Under the pieces are notes generated by a model. It was not told the origin of the DNA, did no database searches, and was given only the letters and a program-made list of their open reading frames with translations. Positions 47,626 through 58,219 of a DNA stretch of 64,000 bases are shown in pieces; position 1 is the stretch's first letter; each line of letters begins with the position of its first letter. The DNA comes from Spongilla lacustris (lineage: Eukaryota > Porifera > Demospongiae > Spongillida > Spongillidae): positions 9,578,815 through 9,642,814 of the forward strand of contig OX442417.1 of the NCBI GenBank assembly GCA_949361645.1. The letters are read 5' to 3'. The position numbers and the translations under genes are program-made.

Positions 47626-48494
47626 AGGTGTACAATGTGCAGCATAACATATGTGGTACACAGGTGTACAATATGCAGCATAACATATGTGGTACACAGG
47701 TGTACAATGTGCAGCATAACATACATGTATGTGGTACACAGGTGTACAATGTGCAGCATAACATATGTGGTACACAGGTGTACAATGTGCAGCATAACAT
47801 ATGTGGTACACAGGTGTACAATGTGCAGCATAACATATGTGGTACACAGGTGTACAATGTGCGGCATAACATTTGTGGTACACAGGTGTACAATGTGCAG
47901 CTTAACATATGTGGTACACAGGTGTACAATGTGCGGCATAACAAGTGGTACACAGGTGTACAATGTGCAGCATAACATATATATGTGGTACACAGGTGTA
48001 CAATGTGCGGCATAACATATGTGGTACACAGGTGTACAATGTGCAGCATAACATATGTGGTACACAGGTGTACAATGTGCGGCATAACATATGTGGTACA
48101 CAGGTGTACAATGTGCAGCATAACATATGTGGTACACAGGTGTACAATGTGCAGCATAACATATGTGGTACACAGGTGTACAATGTGCGGCATAACATTT
48201 GTGGTACACAGGTGTACAATGTGCAGCTTAACATATGTGGTACACAGGTGTACAATGTGCGGCATAACAAGTGGTACACAGGTGTACAATGTGCAGCATA
48301 ACATATATATGTGGTACACAGGTGTACAATGTGCGGCATAACATATGTGGTACACAGGTGTACAATGTGCAGCATAACATATGTGGTACACAGGTGTACA
48401 ATGTGCGGCATAACATATGTGGTACACAGGTGTACAATGTGCAGCATAACATATGTGGTACACAGGTGTACAATGTGCAGCATAACATATGTGG
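47626..48494. repeat. 36-bp satellite with 9-unit higher-order repeat
   Basis: About 24 units of a 36-bp repeat (TGTGGTACACAGGTGTACAA + TGTGCAGCATAACATA). Diagnostic variants repeat together: TTAACATATG and the shortened CATAACAAGTGG occur at 47,902/47,937 and again 324 bp later at 48,226/48,261, exactly nine units. So a nine-unit block has been duplicated. Since 36 is divisible by three, very long frames (up to 294 codons) exist on both strands. They are artefacts. Confidence 0.95.
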
Positions 48495-48742
48495 GTCATT
48501 CCATGGGAATTTTTACCACCCTGAAAACTTCACTCTGTCAAATTTTCATATAATGTTCTCCCCTAAGATATGAGTGAAACTGCTATACATTTGCATACCC
48601 TACCACGTCTCGTTTAATTAATATGCCCTCCTGAATAATTAATTTTTATCATGAGTATAGTTTGAACCTTGACTTGTATAGGTTTCGGCTGTTTGCACAT
48701 AACAAAGGCTATTATGTAGTTGCACTCATAAAGAGTAAAAAT

Positions 48743-50905
48743 TTATCTAATTAGCATACAGGGGTTAATGGGGTAATGAATTTTTAACAATGCAACCCTT
48801 TTCTTTCTTGAGGAAGCACTGCTTGAAGATGGTTTGACTTCCACTATAGTGCCACTAACTGGAAAAACAGTGTGTAACTTATGTTTACTGTGAACTGTTC
48901 TGCTCAATTTCAGCCTTTCTTCCAGAAGCTTTGCTTCTTCCTCATGTTCCCTCAAAATTACAAAACCAAAATGCATACCTCTTATGGTACTGACTGCGAA
49001 TTGGTACAGCTGTAGTGCTGTCAATATCTGGTCCTGGTAGATATGCTGCAGACTGGCTCTTGTGGCAAGCCTCTTTAAGGTTCCACCAGCACCATCCCCT
49101 GCTGACTTCCCATGTGATGTCGCGAAGAAGTGCCACTCAGCATGCACCCCAAAGTCATGGAAATGGTAGCACAGATTGGTGAAGTTTTTACAGTTCTTGT
49201 ACTGTGCTGCACATCCATCAGAGAAAAAAAGATCCTTTGTGGTTTTTTACCACCACTCTCCTGGGCCAGAAAATCCACAAGCTTTCTCTGGAATAGGTGG
49301 ACAGCTATGGTATCATACTGAGTGCTCTCGGATATGATGACGTAGCACGTACTTTTCAGCTCTCCTTTATCTCGGTAGTAGCAGACGAAAGGGTGTACAG
49401 TGGCTGAGGTGTTATTCCAATGGAATGACTGAACTTCGTCCTGAACTACAAAGCTAAAGTTTTCCGAGAAGTCAGCAATGACTACAAATTCCCCTTCCTT
49501 TAAGCCCTCTTTCTTCTGCTGCAAAAAAGTGGACTGCATTTTGGCTGTGAAGTCATGCACAAGGAGTTTCTTCAGCATACCAACAAAGCACCGACTCCAC
49601 AAACTCATCCACAGGAAGGGCCTTCGTTTCTAATGTGGCACGATCCATTGTTGTCCACTGCTTAAACTTTACTGCATCCACAGCATGCTCATCAAAAGCC
49701 GCTTTCAGTGATACACGAAGTGGTTCTGTGCCAGGACATTGACTGCAATTGCCAAAATAACACTAAATGTTTGGCGGGTTGCACTGTAGTGCTGCAAAGC
49801 AGTGTCGGTAGTGCTTCAATCCACCATCAGTCAATGACTCCAGCTTGCCACCAGCCATCATCAACTTGACATTCTGACGAAGTGTGCAGACACATACTGA
49901 ATGTGTGCCAGCAGCTCCAGCCAGGATACACTGCTCGGTCGCAACTGAGCAAACTTAGAGAAGCCTATCTTCATTTCTGGATGTCGTCCTTTAAACTCAC
50001 TGTAAGCTTCCCTAAGGTTGCTCAGTCAGAAGTAACCTCTTCTGCTCATGCACCTTTCCCCCATCAGATGCTACCACAGAAACGCAGTCTTTTTTTCCAG
50101 GCATGATCCTGCTTATATCATCTGCCAGGTAGAAGTTCTTAACTTCTACTTCTGTTTGTGCAGAAAGTATCTTGACTGTTTTGGGCTTGGGATTGGACAG
50201 AACACCTTTATCGGCTACCAGCTGTTTAGCCCGTCTTGCCAAGTACCTGGATGTGCCAAACACTTTAGCAATCTGATGCAGTGACCAGCTCTTGGGCAGA
50301 ACAGTTAGAACGCTCAAATTTTCGCTCCTTGTCGTTGCAGAATCATACTTTTCCTTTATCTGGTGCACCATCTCAAGTCCATCTTCCTGGTATGTGGGGT
50401 CTGAACCGTCTCCGTCATCTACTCTCCTCTTCTTTACCCCACCAGCATCTCCGTCACTTTGAGCCTTACGCTTGGGCATTGCAGATGATGGACCTGCAGA
50501 GTTAGATTCTTCTTCAGAAGTGCAATCGCCTGTTTTTTCACTTTCAGGTTAATACGCGCTAGATTCATCATCCCCTACACTGTCTTTAATGTTATCAGTG
50601 CAGTACCCAGAAGGAGGCGTTGGTGTACGTGTACCATCGTTTTGCTGCAATAAAGGAGGCTGCTGGTGCTTGGTCTTCAATTCCTTGCGGCAATCAGGGC
50701 AAAGATAATTGGAACGGGTAAGGCCAAGTGACGGATGCTCAGCTATCAGTGCAAACGAGACAAGCCTCAGACCCCGTTTTCGAGAACCTGGATGACAGTT
50801 CAGCGGGTCGCAGCAGCGCTTCGGTGGAGGAAACGACATGATCGACGTGGATCGCATGCAGCGCTGTGTTCTTTCAAACCATTTATATATTCTTGTAGCC
50901 TGCAT
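48743..50905 (-). pseudogene. Transposase-like gene (DDE-type candidate), broken
   Basis: Minus-strand pieces form one protein. The N-terminal part has Cys pairs (RCCDPLNC and LCPDCRKEL), a Ser/Asp/Glu-rich region, and a basic KKRR segment. Next come DDISRIMPGKKDCVSV with KVHEQKRLLL, then VIADFSENFSFVVQDEVQSFHWNN (first candidate Asp). A second candidate, FFSDGCAAQYKN, is reached only by a one-base shift in a poly-T run near 49,225. Last is AEWHFFATSHGKSAGDGAGGTLKRLA (candidate Glu). The D-D-E order suggests a transposase, but I cannot name the family. An in-frame TAA at 50,549-50,551 and shifts near 50,010-49,610 show it is inactive. The 5' half is present again, inverted, at 51.03-51.53 kb. 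Confidence 0.65.
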
Positions 50906-50925
50906 TTATGCAACACAGCGCCGTA

Positions 50926-50985
50926 AGGGGGGGGGGGGGGGGGGGGGCTTGTTCAGGGGAGGGGGGGGGGGGGGGGGGTTAAATG
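50926..50985. repeat. Poly-G runs at the centre of an inverted duplication
   Basis: Two G runs (about 20 and 18 bases) flank GCTTGTTCAGGGGA. The sequences just outside, GCGCCGTAAGGGGG and CCCCCTTACGGCGC, are inverted copies, and the inverted similarity continues for about 500 bp on each side. Confidence 0.8.
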
Positions 50986-51033
50986 TTTACGTCATAATCC
51001 AAAAATAGTTTGAACAAGCCCCCCTTACGGCGC

Positions 51034-51530
51034 TGTGTTGCGTAAATGCAGGCTACAAGAATATATAAATGGTTTGAAAGAACACAGCGCTGCATGCAGT
51101 CCACGTCGATCATCTAGTTTCCTCCACCGCAGCGCTACTGCGACCTGCTGAACTGTCACCCAGGTTCTCGAAAACGGAGGCTAGTCTCGTTTGCACTGAT
51201 AGCTGAGCATCCGTCACTTGGCCTTACCCGATCCAATTATCTTTGCCCTGATTGCCGCAAGAAATTGAAGACCAAGCACCAGTAGCCTCCTTTATTGCAG
51301 CAAAACGATGGTACGCGTACACCAACGCCTCCTTCTGGGTACTTCGCTGATAACATTAAAGACAGTGTAGGGGATGATGAATCTAGTGCGTATTCACCTG
51401 AAAGTGAAAAAACAAGCGATTGCACTTCTGAAGAAGAATCTAACTCTGCAGCTAGGTCCATCATCTGCAATGCCCAAGCGTAAGGCTCAGAGTGACGGAG
51501 ATGCTGGTGGGGTAAAGAAGAGGAGAGTAA
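51034..51530 (+). pseudogene. Inverted copy of the transposase-like gene's 5' half
   Basis: A plus-strand mirror of 50,420-50,905. It encodes the same NGWFERTQRCM-region (here KWFERTQRCMQS), LCPDCRKKL, a TPPSGYFADNIKDSVGDDESS segment and the basic KKRR motif. It carries its own stops (TAG at about 51,114 and at 51,283), whereas the stop that breaks the minus copy after DDESSAY is absent here (SPESEK follows). So the two copies decayed independently after the inversion-duplication. Similarity ends at about 51,528. Confidence 0.75.
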
Positions 51531-51778
51531 CTACAACTTTTTCACTGGATCAGTGTATATATGGGTGCGAGTGTATGTGCAATATAACAGGTTTCATAAC
51601 GCATTAGCCAGTCCGTTCATCTTTGTGCACTACGTGCTACATGCGTCGTGACCAGGCGGAGTCGTATAAATAACTTATCGCTTTGTGGTTTTTGCACACA
51701 TGCACATTTATCGATTGATCTTGCATACATGTGTTTACCTTGCTGTTCGATATGTAATGTATTTTTTTTTCCATGCAG

Positions 51779-52047
51779 AGGAAGGTGTAGATGGGGAAAC
51801 ACTTCTACTGCTGGCTAGATGTGGGACGGTTGAACAATATAAGGCATGTGGCCTCAAGACTGTGACAGTCTGTGAGGCAGCAGATGCAGCTGAAGAGGTT
51901 GCTTTGTACTGAAGAACGATCAGGGGGCAGCAGTTCTCAAGAGTCTTCAGATAGTGAAACCATCAGCTCCAAAGGTTTGGACAGAAAGCTAACCTTAACA
52001 GAACTCAACAGCCTTCCTCCGGAGGACAGAAGGATTTACCTAATGAC
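51779..52047 (+). CDS. Exon with SAM-like segment (gene of unknown function)
   Basis: A plus-strand segment after a CTGTTCG...TTTTTTTTCCATGCAG acceptor and before a GTAAGA donor. The first part, EGVDGETLLLLARCGTVEQ then YKACGLKTV, resembles the end of a SAM-type helical domain (DGExLLxL...GLKT). A one-base shift near 51,870 is needed to continue as QMQLKRLLCTEERSGGSSS then LTLTELNSLPPEDRRIYLMT. Without that shift translation stops at 51,910. The gene is therefore either damaged or the base count is wrong here. The end is phase 2 and joins in frame with the next exon. Function unknown. Confidence 0.5.
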
Positions 52048-52109
52048 GTAAGAACTTACTTACCATGCATTATTGTATAGTAAAGTGACATGCTATTATG
52101 TCTTGGCAG

Positions 52110-52332
52110 GAGGCATAAAATTAGCAAGTCTGTCAAAGAGGTGTGGCATGGGAACAACTTGCCCAAGTTTAGGAACAATGAAGACGAACTGAAAAAAGTG
52201 AACAAGCTAGTCTCTTCTCCTTTCCCCACTTGCTCTAGCAAATATTTTGGACCACATGCCATTCGACAGCATGTGCTTCATAGTGTGCAAGAACGGCGAA
52301 GGATGGTCAAGAATGGTCACAACTATGCAATG
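52110..52332 (+). CDS. Exon of the same unknown gene (basic segment)
   Basis: Bounded by a GTCTTGGCAG acceptor and a weak GTAAAA donor. In phase with the upstream exon it encodes RHKISKSVKEVWHGNNLPKF, NNEDELKKVNKLVSS, then TCSSKYFGPHAIRQHVLHS and a basic ERRRMVKNGHNY tail. It ends in phase 0, matching the next candidate exon at 52,864. No domain was recognised; the composition is that of a real, soluble, positively charged protein. Confidence 0.5.
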
Positions 52333-52863
52333 GTAAAAAACCATATTTGTGTACATGTAGTATATAGTTAGTATTTCATTTGTGCATGCATGTAGACTTG
52401 CAAATTTATTTAATCAGTACAGAGCCTAATACTTAGACCATGCTGATATTTTACAGTATAAGGATGATTGCTTCCACATGCATGATGGTAATGTACTATC
52501 CTGCTAGCGAGTCACAGGTCCATTTATTGTGGTTCTTTGAAAAGAGAGCTGTATTATCGTGAGGGACAGGTGACTTTGCTCAGCATACAGAATATCTACC
52601 AGACCTTTGCATGTGTAACCAAGAACTCAACAATAATTGCACGGCATATAGAATCACATGTGGTTGCTTGGTGACAAGTATTTTTGGAGTTGTTCGCTGT
52701 GTGTGTTGCTACTCATTGGTGAATAGGTCTGGTGATTATAATATTTTGCATACTATTCTAGTTGCAAGTTGAAAAAATTCAGACTGTGAATTACAATGTT
52801 GGCAATACAGCATATTTTATACTGAAGTTGTCAATCTGTATTAACACTATATGTAACTCTCAG

Positions 52864-53322
52864 ATTCGATCTACAGGTACTGGATCTGACTTAGTTGATG
52901 TATCATTGATGGAACCAACAGCAACGGATTCAATGGCAGCTCCTGTAATGACAGCTCCAGATCCAGTATTGGCAGCTCCTGTGATGTCAGTTCCTGTAAT
53001 GACAGCTCCAAATCCAATATTGGCAGCTCCTGTGATGTCAGTTCCTGTAATGACAGCTCCAGATCCAGTGTTTGCAGCTCCAGTGATGACAGCTCCTGTA
53101 ATGACAGCTCCAGATCCAGTATTGTCAGGTCCTGTAATGTCAGTTCCTGTAATGACAGCTCCAGATCCAGTATTGGCAGTTCCTGTGGTGTCAGTTCCTG
53201 CAATGACAGCTCCAAATCCACTATTGGCAGCTCCTGTAATGACAGCTTCTGTGGCGATAAATCGGGTTGTACCAATGGTTAAGTGTAACATATGGAGAAA
53301 TGTGCGGTCACGGGAATTAGCG
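52864..53322 (+). CDS. Exon encoding Pro/Ala/Met/Val repeat (unknown gene)
   Basis: After an AACTCTCAG acceptor, this phase-0 segment encodes IRSTGTGSDLVDVSL, then six copies of a 17-residue PVMTAPDPVLAAPVMSV-type repeat (52,942-53,250, 51-bp unit), then NRVVPMVKCNIWRNVRSRELA and a GTATGT donor. The 51-bp unit is a multiple of three, so an open frame alone is weak evidence; frames on the other strand are also open. Support comes from phase agreement with the upstream exon and from non-repeat coding-like ends. It could instead be an intronic minisatellite. Confidence 0.4.
52942..53250. repeat. 51-bp minisatellite
   Basis: Six units starting CCTGTAATGACAGCTCCAGA, spaced exactly 51 bp (52,942, 52,993, 53,044 and so on), with a few substitutions and AAATCC/AGATCC variants. 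Confidence 0.9.
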
Positions 53323-55780
53323 GTATGTACAACTAACCGCATATGGGCAGTATAGGAGATTGTATGGAAAACTCAAGAAAATCCAATGTTCTGGTTCAAT
53401 CTTATGCATTTGAAGATTTGCCCGACTAGTTCCATAAGATATAGGACATGGTACGAATTGTCATGATTTATTCAAAATTTGTAGCCCCTTCCTGTCGGTT
53501 CCCTTGATTTTTCTGCTTTTGACTTGATGACATTGAAATTGATACCTAATTACCATATTCCAGTTCACATATCTGCTGTATTTAATGTGGTAAGGGATTT
53601 GCCCAACGTGTCCCCAAATCTTCAATCTATGGACATAATTATCGAGTATTTTTCAGATTTTTGCTATGATAATTCCCGGTTCCTCTGAATTTTCTATTCA
53701 TGCACTAAGATCTGCGTACATTTGCACTGATCATCATCACGTGCGCATCTCAAATGAGGAACTAATCTCGTACCCAGACAGAAAATAATTCTGACATCAT
53801 ACGTGCATAACTTTAATGTCTGCCAGGAAGAACCACGCCCAAATGTCCTCGTGCCCAATAAATATTCCGCTATCTTTGTGGGCGTTATATCGATCGACTA
53901 TGAAAGGCACAAACCTAATTGCAGCTCGATCGCGAGTTTTGACTCTGAGATTCATCGAGTGTTTATTAGGCATTGCTGATACCTCTTGATCTTCGGGTAC
54001 TGATGCCGATGGTTGGATCCGCCACTAACTTAGGTTGGAAGGTACGTGGCGCATCAGCTCTAGTCTCGTTCCCAGACCCTACCGTTGAGAAACAAGCTAG
54101 GCAAATATGGAATGCACCAGAGATCTATGTTATCTCTGGAGGCATCAGTTAGATTACAGGTACGCTTGGAATTTGCCCCGTACGGGCTATGCCGGGATTA
54201 GTAGGGGCATTTGGCCGACGTGCAGACGGTTGGGTAGGGGCGGTTTGATGTTACGGCCACGCCTATATGTATATTGTACATCGATAGTTAAAATCCCGAC
54301 CACAGCATACCGCGTAATAAATTGTTCGATATGACGCGACCAGCGGCGTAGGAAGGAGTTTAAAAGTGTGTGTGTGTGGGGGGGGGGGGGGGGGGGGCAA
54401 CATTTTAATGTTCATCATGGGGGCGGGTGAGGATACCCGGCCCTCCCGCCCAGCCAGCTAGGGGAGTGAAATTGCCTAAATCGTAAGCATAAGCACTCCA
54501 CCCTCAATTATATCCCCTTATTTACTTTAATGCAAAACACATTGCACACACATGCAACAATTTTCTGCAATCAAGTTTGTTAAGGTCATGTTCAATTACA
54601 GGGGTGTACATATAACGTTCAACTCTTAAACCTATGCCAATATGAGGAGGTACTAGCTATACGAAGAGCTAATTTGCTGGATTTACTTGGTGTGAGCGGA
54701 AATGGCTAAAAGGGACTGAAAAAAACAGTTGGAGGCAGTTGATAATAATTCTTGGAGTTGAAATGTCTTGCACATCAAATTTATTCTTCACAAAAGGTTG
54801 ACTAGCTTCTTTTGCTATTGGTTAGATTTAACCCCTCCACAACTGTACATGTACCTCTATACTGAACATATGTACTTGGCATTTGCTGTCATGTATGAAT
54901 TTAATATACAGGACTCCACGAAAGAATTTTCATCACTGGATTGAAACTAATTAACTGCTCGATTTATTGCAGTAGTTAGGCTCCAATTAATTTAAGTGGT
55001 TATGTAATTGTATCAAAACCCTCATAAATCAAAATATTCAAAGCCCTCTATTATCAACGTTATTTAAGAATATGGTTAGAGATAATTAATTTTAATACCT
55101 AAGGTTAGATTTGAATATGTGGTGGAACAGCACTGATTTCAAGTTACTGAGTTCAATACATATGTAAAATAATAATTTGCTTTTAAGTTATAGCGGTTAA
55201 AGCTATTATGGGATGACTAATTTTAATAACCATCACTAATTACTCCATTATTAAATGAACTAAAAACATCTTTTATAAGTTAATTACTTCACTAACAGCT
55301 GCAAGTACAGACCTTTGTGCTAACCATGGGTGGGTTTTGCAAAAGGCATCATTTAGCTCATCTAACAAAGTGCTATTCCTTAGTACCCTGCCAGTGACAT
55401 ATTTCTTACAAAAGAAAGACTTGACAATGGATTAGAATGGAAGAGACGTAAATATCAATACAAAACCAAATCAGATGGAACAAAGAAGATGAAATTGCAT
55501 CCTTGATAGTTACAGGCAACATGATGAACCCCTTCGATGTATCATGGTCACATTATACATGTCATCTGTAATCACATACATTGTGTATATGTAACAATGA
55601 GTAAAGAAGCACATATTACATGTACATTGTGGGTGCAAGGATCAAGCATTTCAATTAAAGATGATGGTGTAGGGACTGATACAGAAAAAAAAAAGAGCTA
55701 ATGAGCAATGTGTGATAATGCATAAGGTTGTCATTTCTAACAGTGTACAAATACAGTCATTTTGCAGCAGTTAGGAAGAA
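53323..55780. other. Non-coding interval
   Basis: No supported exon. It contains transposon-end-like motifs (GGATCCGCCACTAAC near 54,017 and CAGCGGCGTAGGAAGGAG near 54,342) and a (GT)n/poly-G tract at 54,368-54,398. From 54.5 to 55.8 kb it is AT-rich with no recognised feature. Confidence 0.5.
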
Positions 55781-56132
55781 CTAGGGGTGTGGCATCAGAA
55801 TTTGGAAGTGTTTGAGGGGTGACTCCTTCATGGTAATGGCATCCTGTTCAGCTGATCCTGGCAAGAGTACATTTAATTTCAGTAATGGATCCAGGATTTC
55901 CAGTTTGTGGGGGTACAATTGACACATGCGGTTCTGCTGGGGTATAGGGGAGCAGCTGTAAGCTCTTTCAACCCATATTTCAACAAGTCGAAGAGTGTAT
56001 GGAAGCTTTTCCATTATATATGTATCAATGCTTGTGCCTACAGTACATGTACAGCCCATTACATCATGACTAAGAGGTTTAGCTCTTCCCATTGATGTGA
56101 GATAAGATAACCACATGCAGTCATTGCCACTG

Positions 56133-56177
<45 letters not shown>

Positions 56178-56642
56178 CACACATGCATACACACACAAGC
56201 CCCTCACTCATAAGTAGAATCCAACATACATGTACATGTAGCTGCAAGACTAACCCTTAGGCACACGTGCACGCACACACACACATACTCACACAAATAT
56301 ACACACACAAACACGCCAGACGGTACAAGCCCCTCCCTCACAAGTAGTAGTAGTCCTTAGAAGTATAACCTACATGCACATGTACATGTATCTGCCATAG
56401 GTTCACTCCACTGTAGTGTCTACATATAGTAGTGTCCACTCAAACATGTACATGTACACGTAGCTGGTTTACTGCATACTGTAGCTTGGTTTACTGCATA
56501 ATTGGGACACTGAGATGTAGCGGGATCCTCTTTAGTCAGACTTAGCTCAACAGGTTGGTGGGATGTTGTGTGCAGTTTCCAAATGGAGTACGTTTGGCTG
56601 TAGTCCATAACTAACTCTCCGCAAACCACAGTATACTGCTTC
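55781..56642. other. Uncertain interval with (CA)n tract
   Basis: A minus frame (55,781-56,090) is open for about 100 codons and ends KESPLKHFQILMPHP, but it has no recognised domain. A (CA)n tract lies at 56,133-56,200 and a second short one near 56,275-56,310. The minus frame at 56,420-56,634 could be the continuation of the disrupted gene at 57-58 kb. Confidence 0.35.
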
Positions 56643-56961
56643 CACTGGCGGAGCCAGGATTTTATTGTAGGGGGGGCCAACTTAAGGCCAATTCAACCAG
56701 TCGGGGGGGGGGGGGGGGGGGGGGGGGGTTCGGTCCGATTCAACCAGTAGTAGGGGGAGGAGGGGGGGGGGGGTGCTGTCCGCTGTCGGCCAATTCAACC
56801 AGTGGGGGGTGTGGTCCGCTGTTGACTGATTTAACACCAGTGGGAGGTGGGGATGGGGGCCAGGGGGGGCCAACTGCAGACATCACTGTACAAGCTTAAA
56901 TCACAGGGGGGGGCCAAGCCCTCTCCAGCCCCCCCCCCCCCCCCCCCTAGCTCCGCCACTG
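56643..56961. mobile_element. hAT-type MITE, 319 bp
   Basis: The ends CACTGGCGGAGCCAGG and, reversed, CAGTGGCGGAGCTAGG differ by two bases. A perfect 8-bp target duplication, ACTGCTTC, flanks it (56,635-56,642 and 56,962-56,969). The interior is G-rich with several poly-G/C runs and three tandem AATTCAACCAGT-containing units. There is no transposase. It interrupts the minus-strand open frame that ends GKIDELRDKVEAV. Confidence 0.85.
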
Positions 56962-57460
56962 ACTGCTTCGACTTTATCCCGGAGCTCGTCGATTTTGCCT
57001 GGCGTGAAGATAGCACGTCCATAGGCTTTCCTCTGGCACACCATCCCCAACAGCATCACGTGATCAGGCATATCAACCTGTTCATACAGTTCATCTAGTT
57101 CCTTTTCAAGTCTTAATCTTGCACACTTCAATATGTTACAAGTTCAGAGTTCGCTTCAGTTTGTGTAATGAAATCCTGTACGGACACTGTCTCTCCGGGC
57201 ATGATGTAAATAACATAGGCCTTTTCGAGCAGCGAAAGCCACTTACGACCAACCGCAGAGCGATAGCTACTTGCCAGTGCCATGTATTGTGCACGCAAGC
57301 TAGCGTCCGCTAACTCGCAGGCAATCTTCGCGGACGGCCAAGCAGTGGTCAAGTATGGCCTCGTTAAGCGCTTTAATAAGTTGGCGTCCCGCAGTCCGAT
57401 CGCAGTAACATAGCTTGTTTGGTATTTTTTGCCCACATAATGCATCATCTGTTGAACGTC
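56962..57460 (-). pseudogene. 3' part of the chromodomain gene model (broken)
   Basis: The minus frame from about 57,460 encodes YVTAIGLRDANLLKRL, then AWPSAKIACELADASLRAQYM, then RKWLSLLEKAYVIYIMPGE, and stops at 57,128. A second frame, offset by one base, continues at once as ARLRLEKELDELYEQVDMP, then KAYGRAIFTPGKIDELRDKVEAV, and is cut by the MITE at 56,961. Both parts look like genuine helical coding sequence, so a frameshift near 57,130 plus the MITE insertion probably inactivated the gene. An unrecognised very short intron at that point is a less likely alternative. No known family was identified for this part. Confidence 0.45.
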
Positions 57461-57655
57461 ACATGTGGCCTTCTAGCTGCAAAGCACCATCTTCCACACT
57501 CGCCATGTATACAAAGTATGCTCTATTTTTTATTAATGAAATGAAATTTAAGTTCAGTATCCGCAATTCATATGCGTTTTTTTACAACATACATGTACAC
57601 ACGTTCAAAGAAAAATCGTCTTTTAGAGCCTTTGGTTTCAGTTCCTCCTCTGCAC

Positions 57656-57970
57656 CTTGCCCAGCTAATGCTGCTCTTCATTCGGACGGGAAAATCCACA
57701 GCACATCCGTCACCATTCCGGTCCTTGTGTAAGTACCACTCCTCCAAAAACACCTTGGGATCGAAGTCCTCCAATGAATATTCTTTGTAGCCTCGTCCGA
57801 CGTCTACACCTTTACCGTCAAACAGAAACTTAAAAACATCAGTAGGCATGTCAATAGTTAGCGCGTTTTTGCGGATGGTTCCAGCCACCAACGAGCGCTG
57901 AACGTGATGAGTAAAGAGACTCGCACAGTCTAACACAAGTCGTTTTGTAGGCTTTGGGTGTTTGAAGTTC
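57656..57970 (-). CDS. Third exon of the chromodomain gene
   Basis: An ATTTAG acceptor starts the exon in phase 2, completing an Arg codon with the previous exon. It encodes NFKHPKPTKRLVLDCASLF, then HHVQRSLVAGTIRKNALTID, FKFLFDGKGVDVGRGYKEYS, and DFDPKVFLEEWYLHKDRNGD. The proposed 3' boundary (GCAAG/GTGCAG) is weak; the frame stays open to 57,571. The sequence reads as real protein but matches no domain known to me. Its place just after a chromodomain suggests a chromatin-associated or transposon-derived protein. Confidence 0.5.
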
Positions 57971-58031
57971 CTAAATGCCGCGGCTAGCATGCGTCACATG
58001 CAAAGGTTCGCAGTGAAATAGTAAGGCCTAC

Positions 58032-58126
58032 CGTAGAAGAGAAGGTGTTACGTCCTTGTGCTGCACCCAGCACGCTTCCTCTTTCGGGTAGTCAATCCAC
58101 AACACGAGATACTCCAGTCTACCGGC
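58032..58126 (-). CDS. Chromodomain exon 2
   Basis: Minus exon with a TTGGTATAG acceptor and GTAGGC donor. It encodes AGRLEYLVLWIDYPKEEACW then VQHKDVTPSLL. With exon 1 (PAERIVASRKK) this gives the chromodomain pattern xxExIxxxRxxxGxxEYLVxWxxYPxEExxWxxxxxL. Chromodomains bind methylated histone tails and also occur in retroelement integrases. Aromatic-cage positions are partly conserved: Trp (LVLW) and Tyr (DYP) are present, while the N-terminal aromatic is the Tyr of FYPAE. Phases are 0 in and 2 out. Confidence 0.7.
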
Positions 58127-58171
58127 CTATACCAAGCAAATAATGGCGTGCAAACTAAGCCACATACATAC

Positions 58172-58219
58172 CTTTTTTCTCGAGGCGACAATTCTTTCTG
58201 CGGGATAGAATGCGTCCAT
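58172..58219 (-). CDS. Chromodomain exon 1 with start codon
   Basis: ATG at 58,219 begins MDAFYPAERIVASRKK, ending at a GTATGT donor in phase 0. It supplies the first beta strand of the chromodomain. This is the only in-frame Met close to the domain, and the upstream sequence (58,220-58,260) looks like 5' UTR. Confidence 0.65.

Noticed and set aside
47466..48499. Frames of 193-294 codons rich in Cys/His/Tyr repeats
   Set aside because: Artefact of the 36-bp satellite. All frames repeat every 12 residues and both strands are open.
51034..51779. Inverted transposase head as first exon of the SAM-like gene
   Set aside because: The only donor near the end of similarity (about 51,527) would leave phase 0, while the acceptor at 51,779 needs phase 1. 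The head also contains stops.
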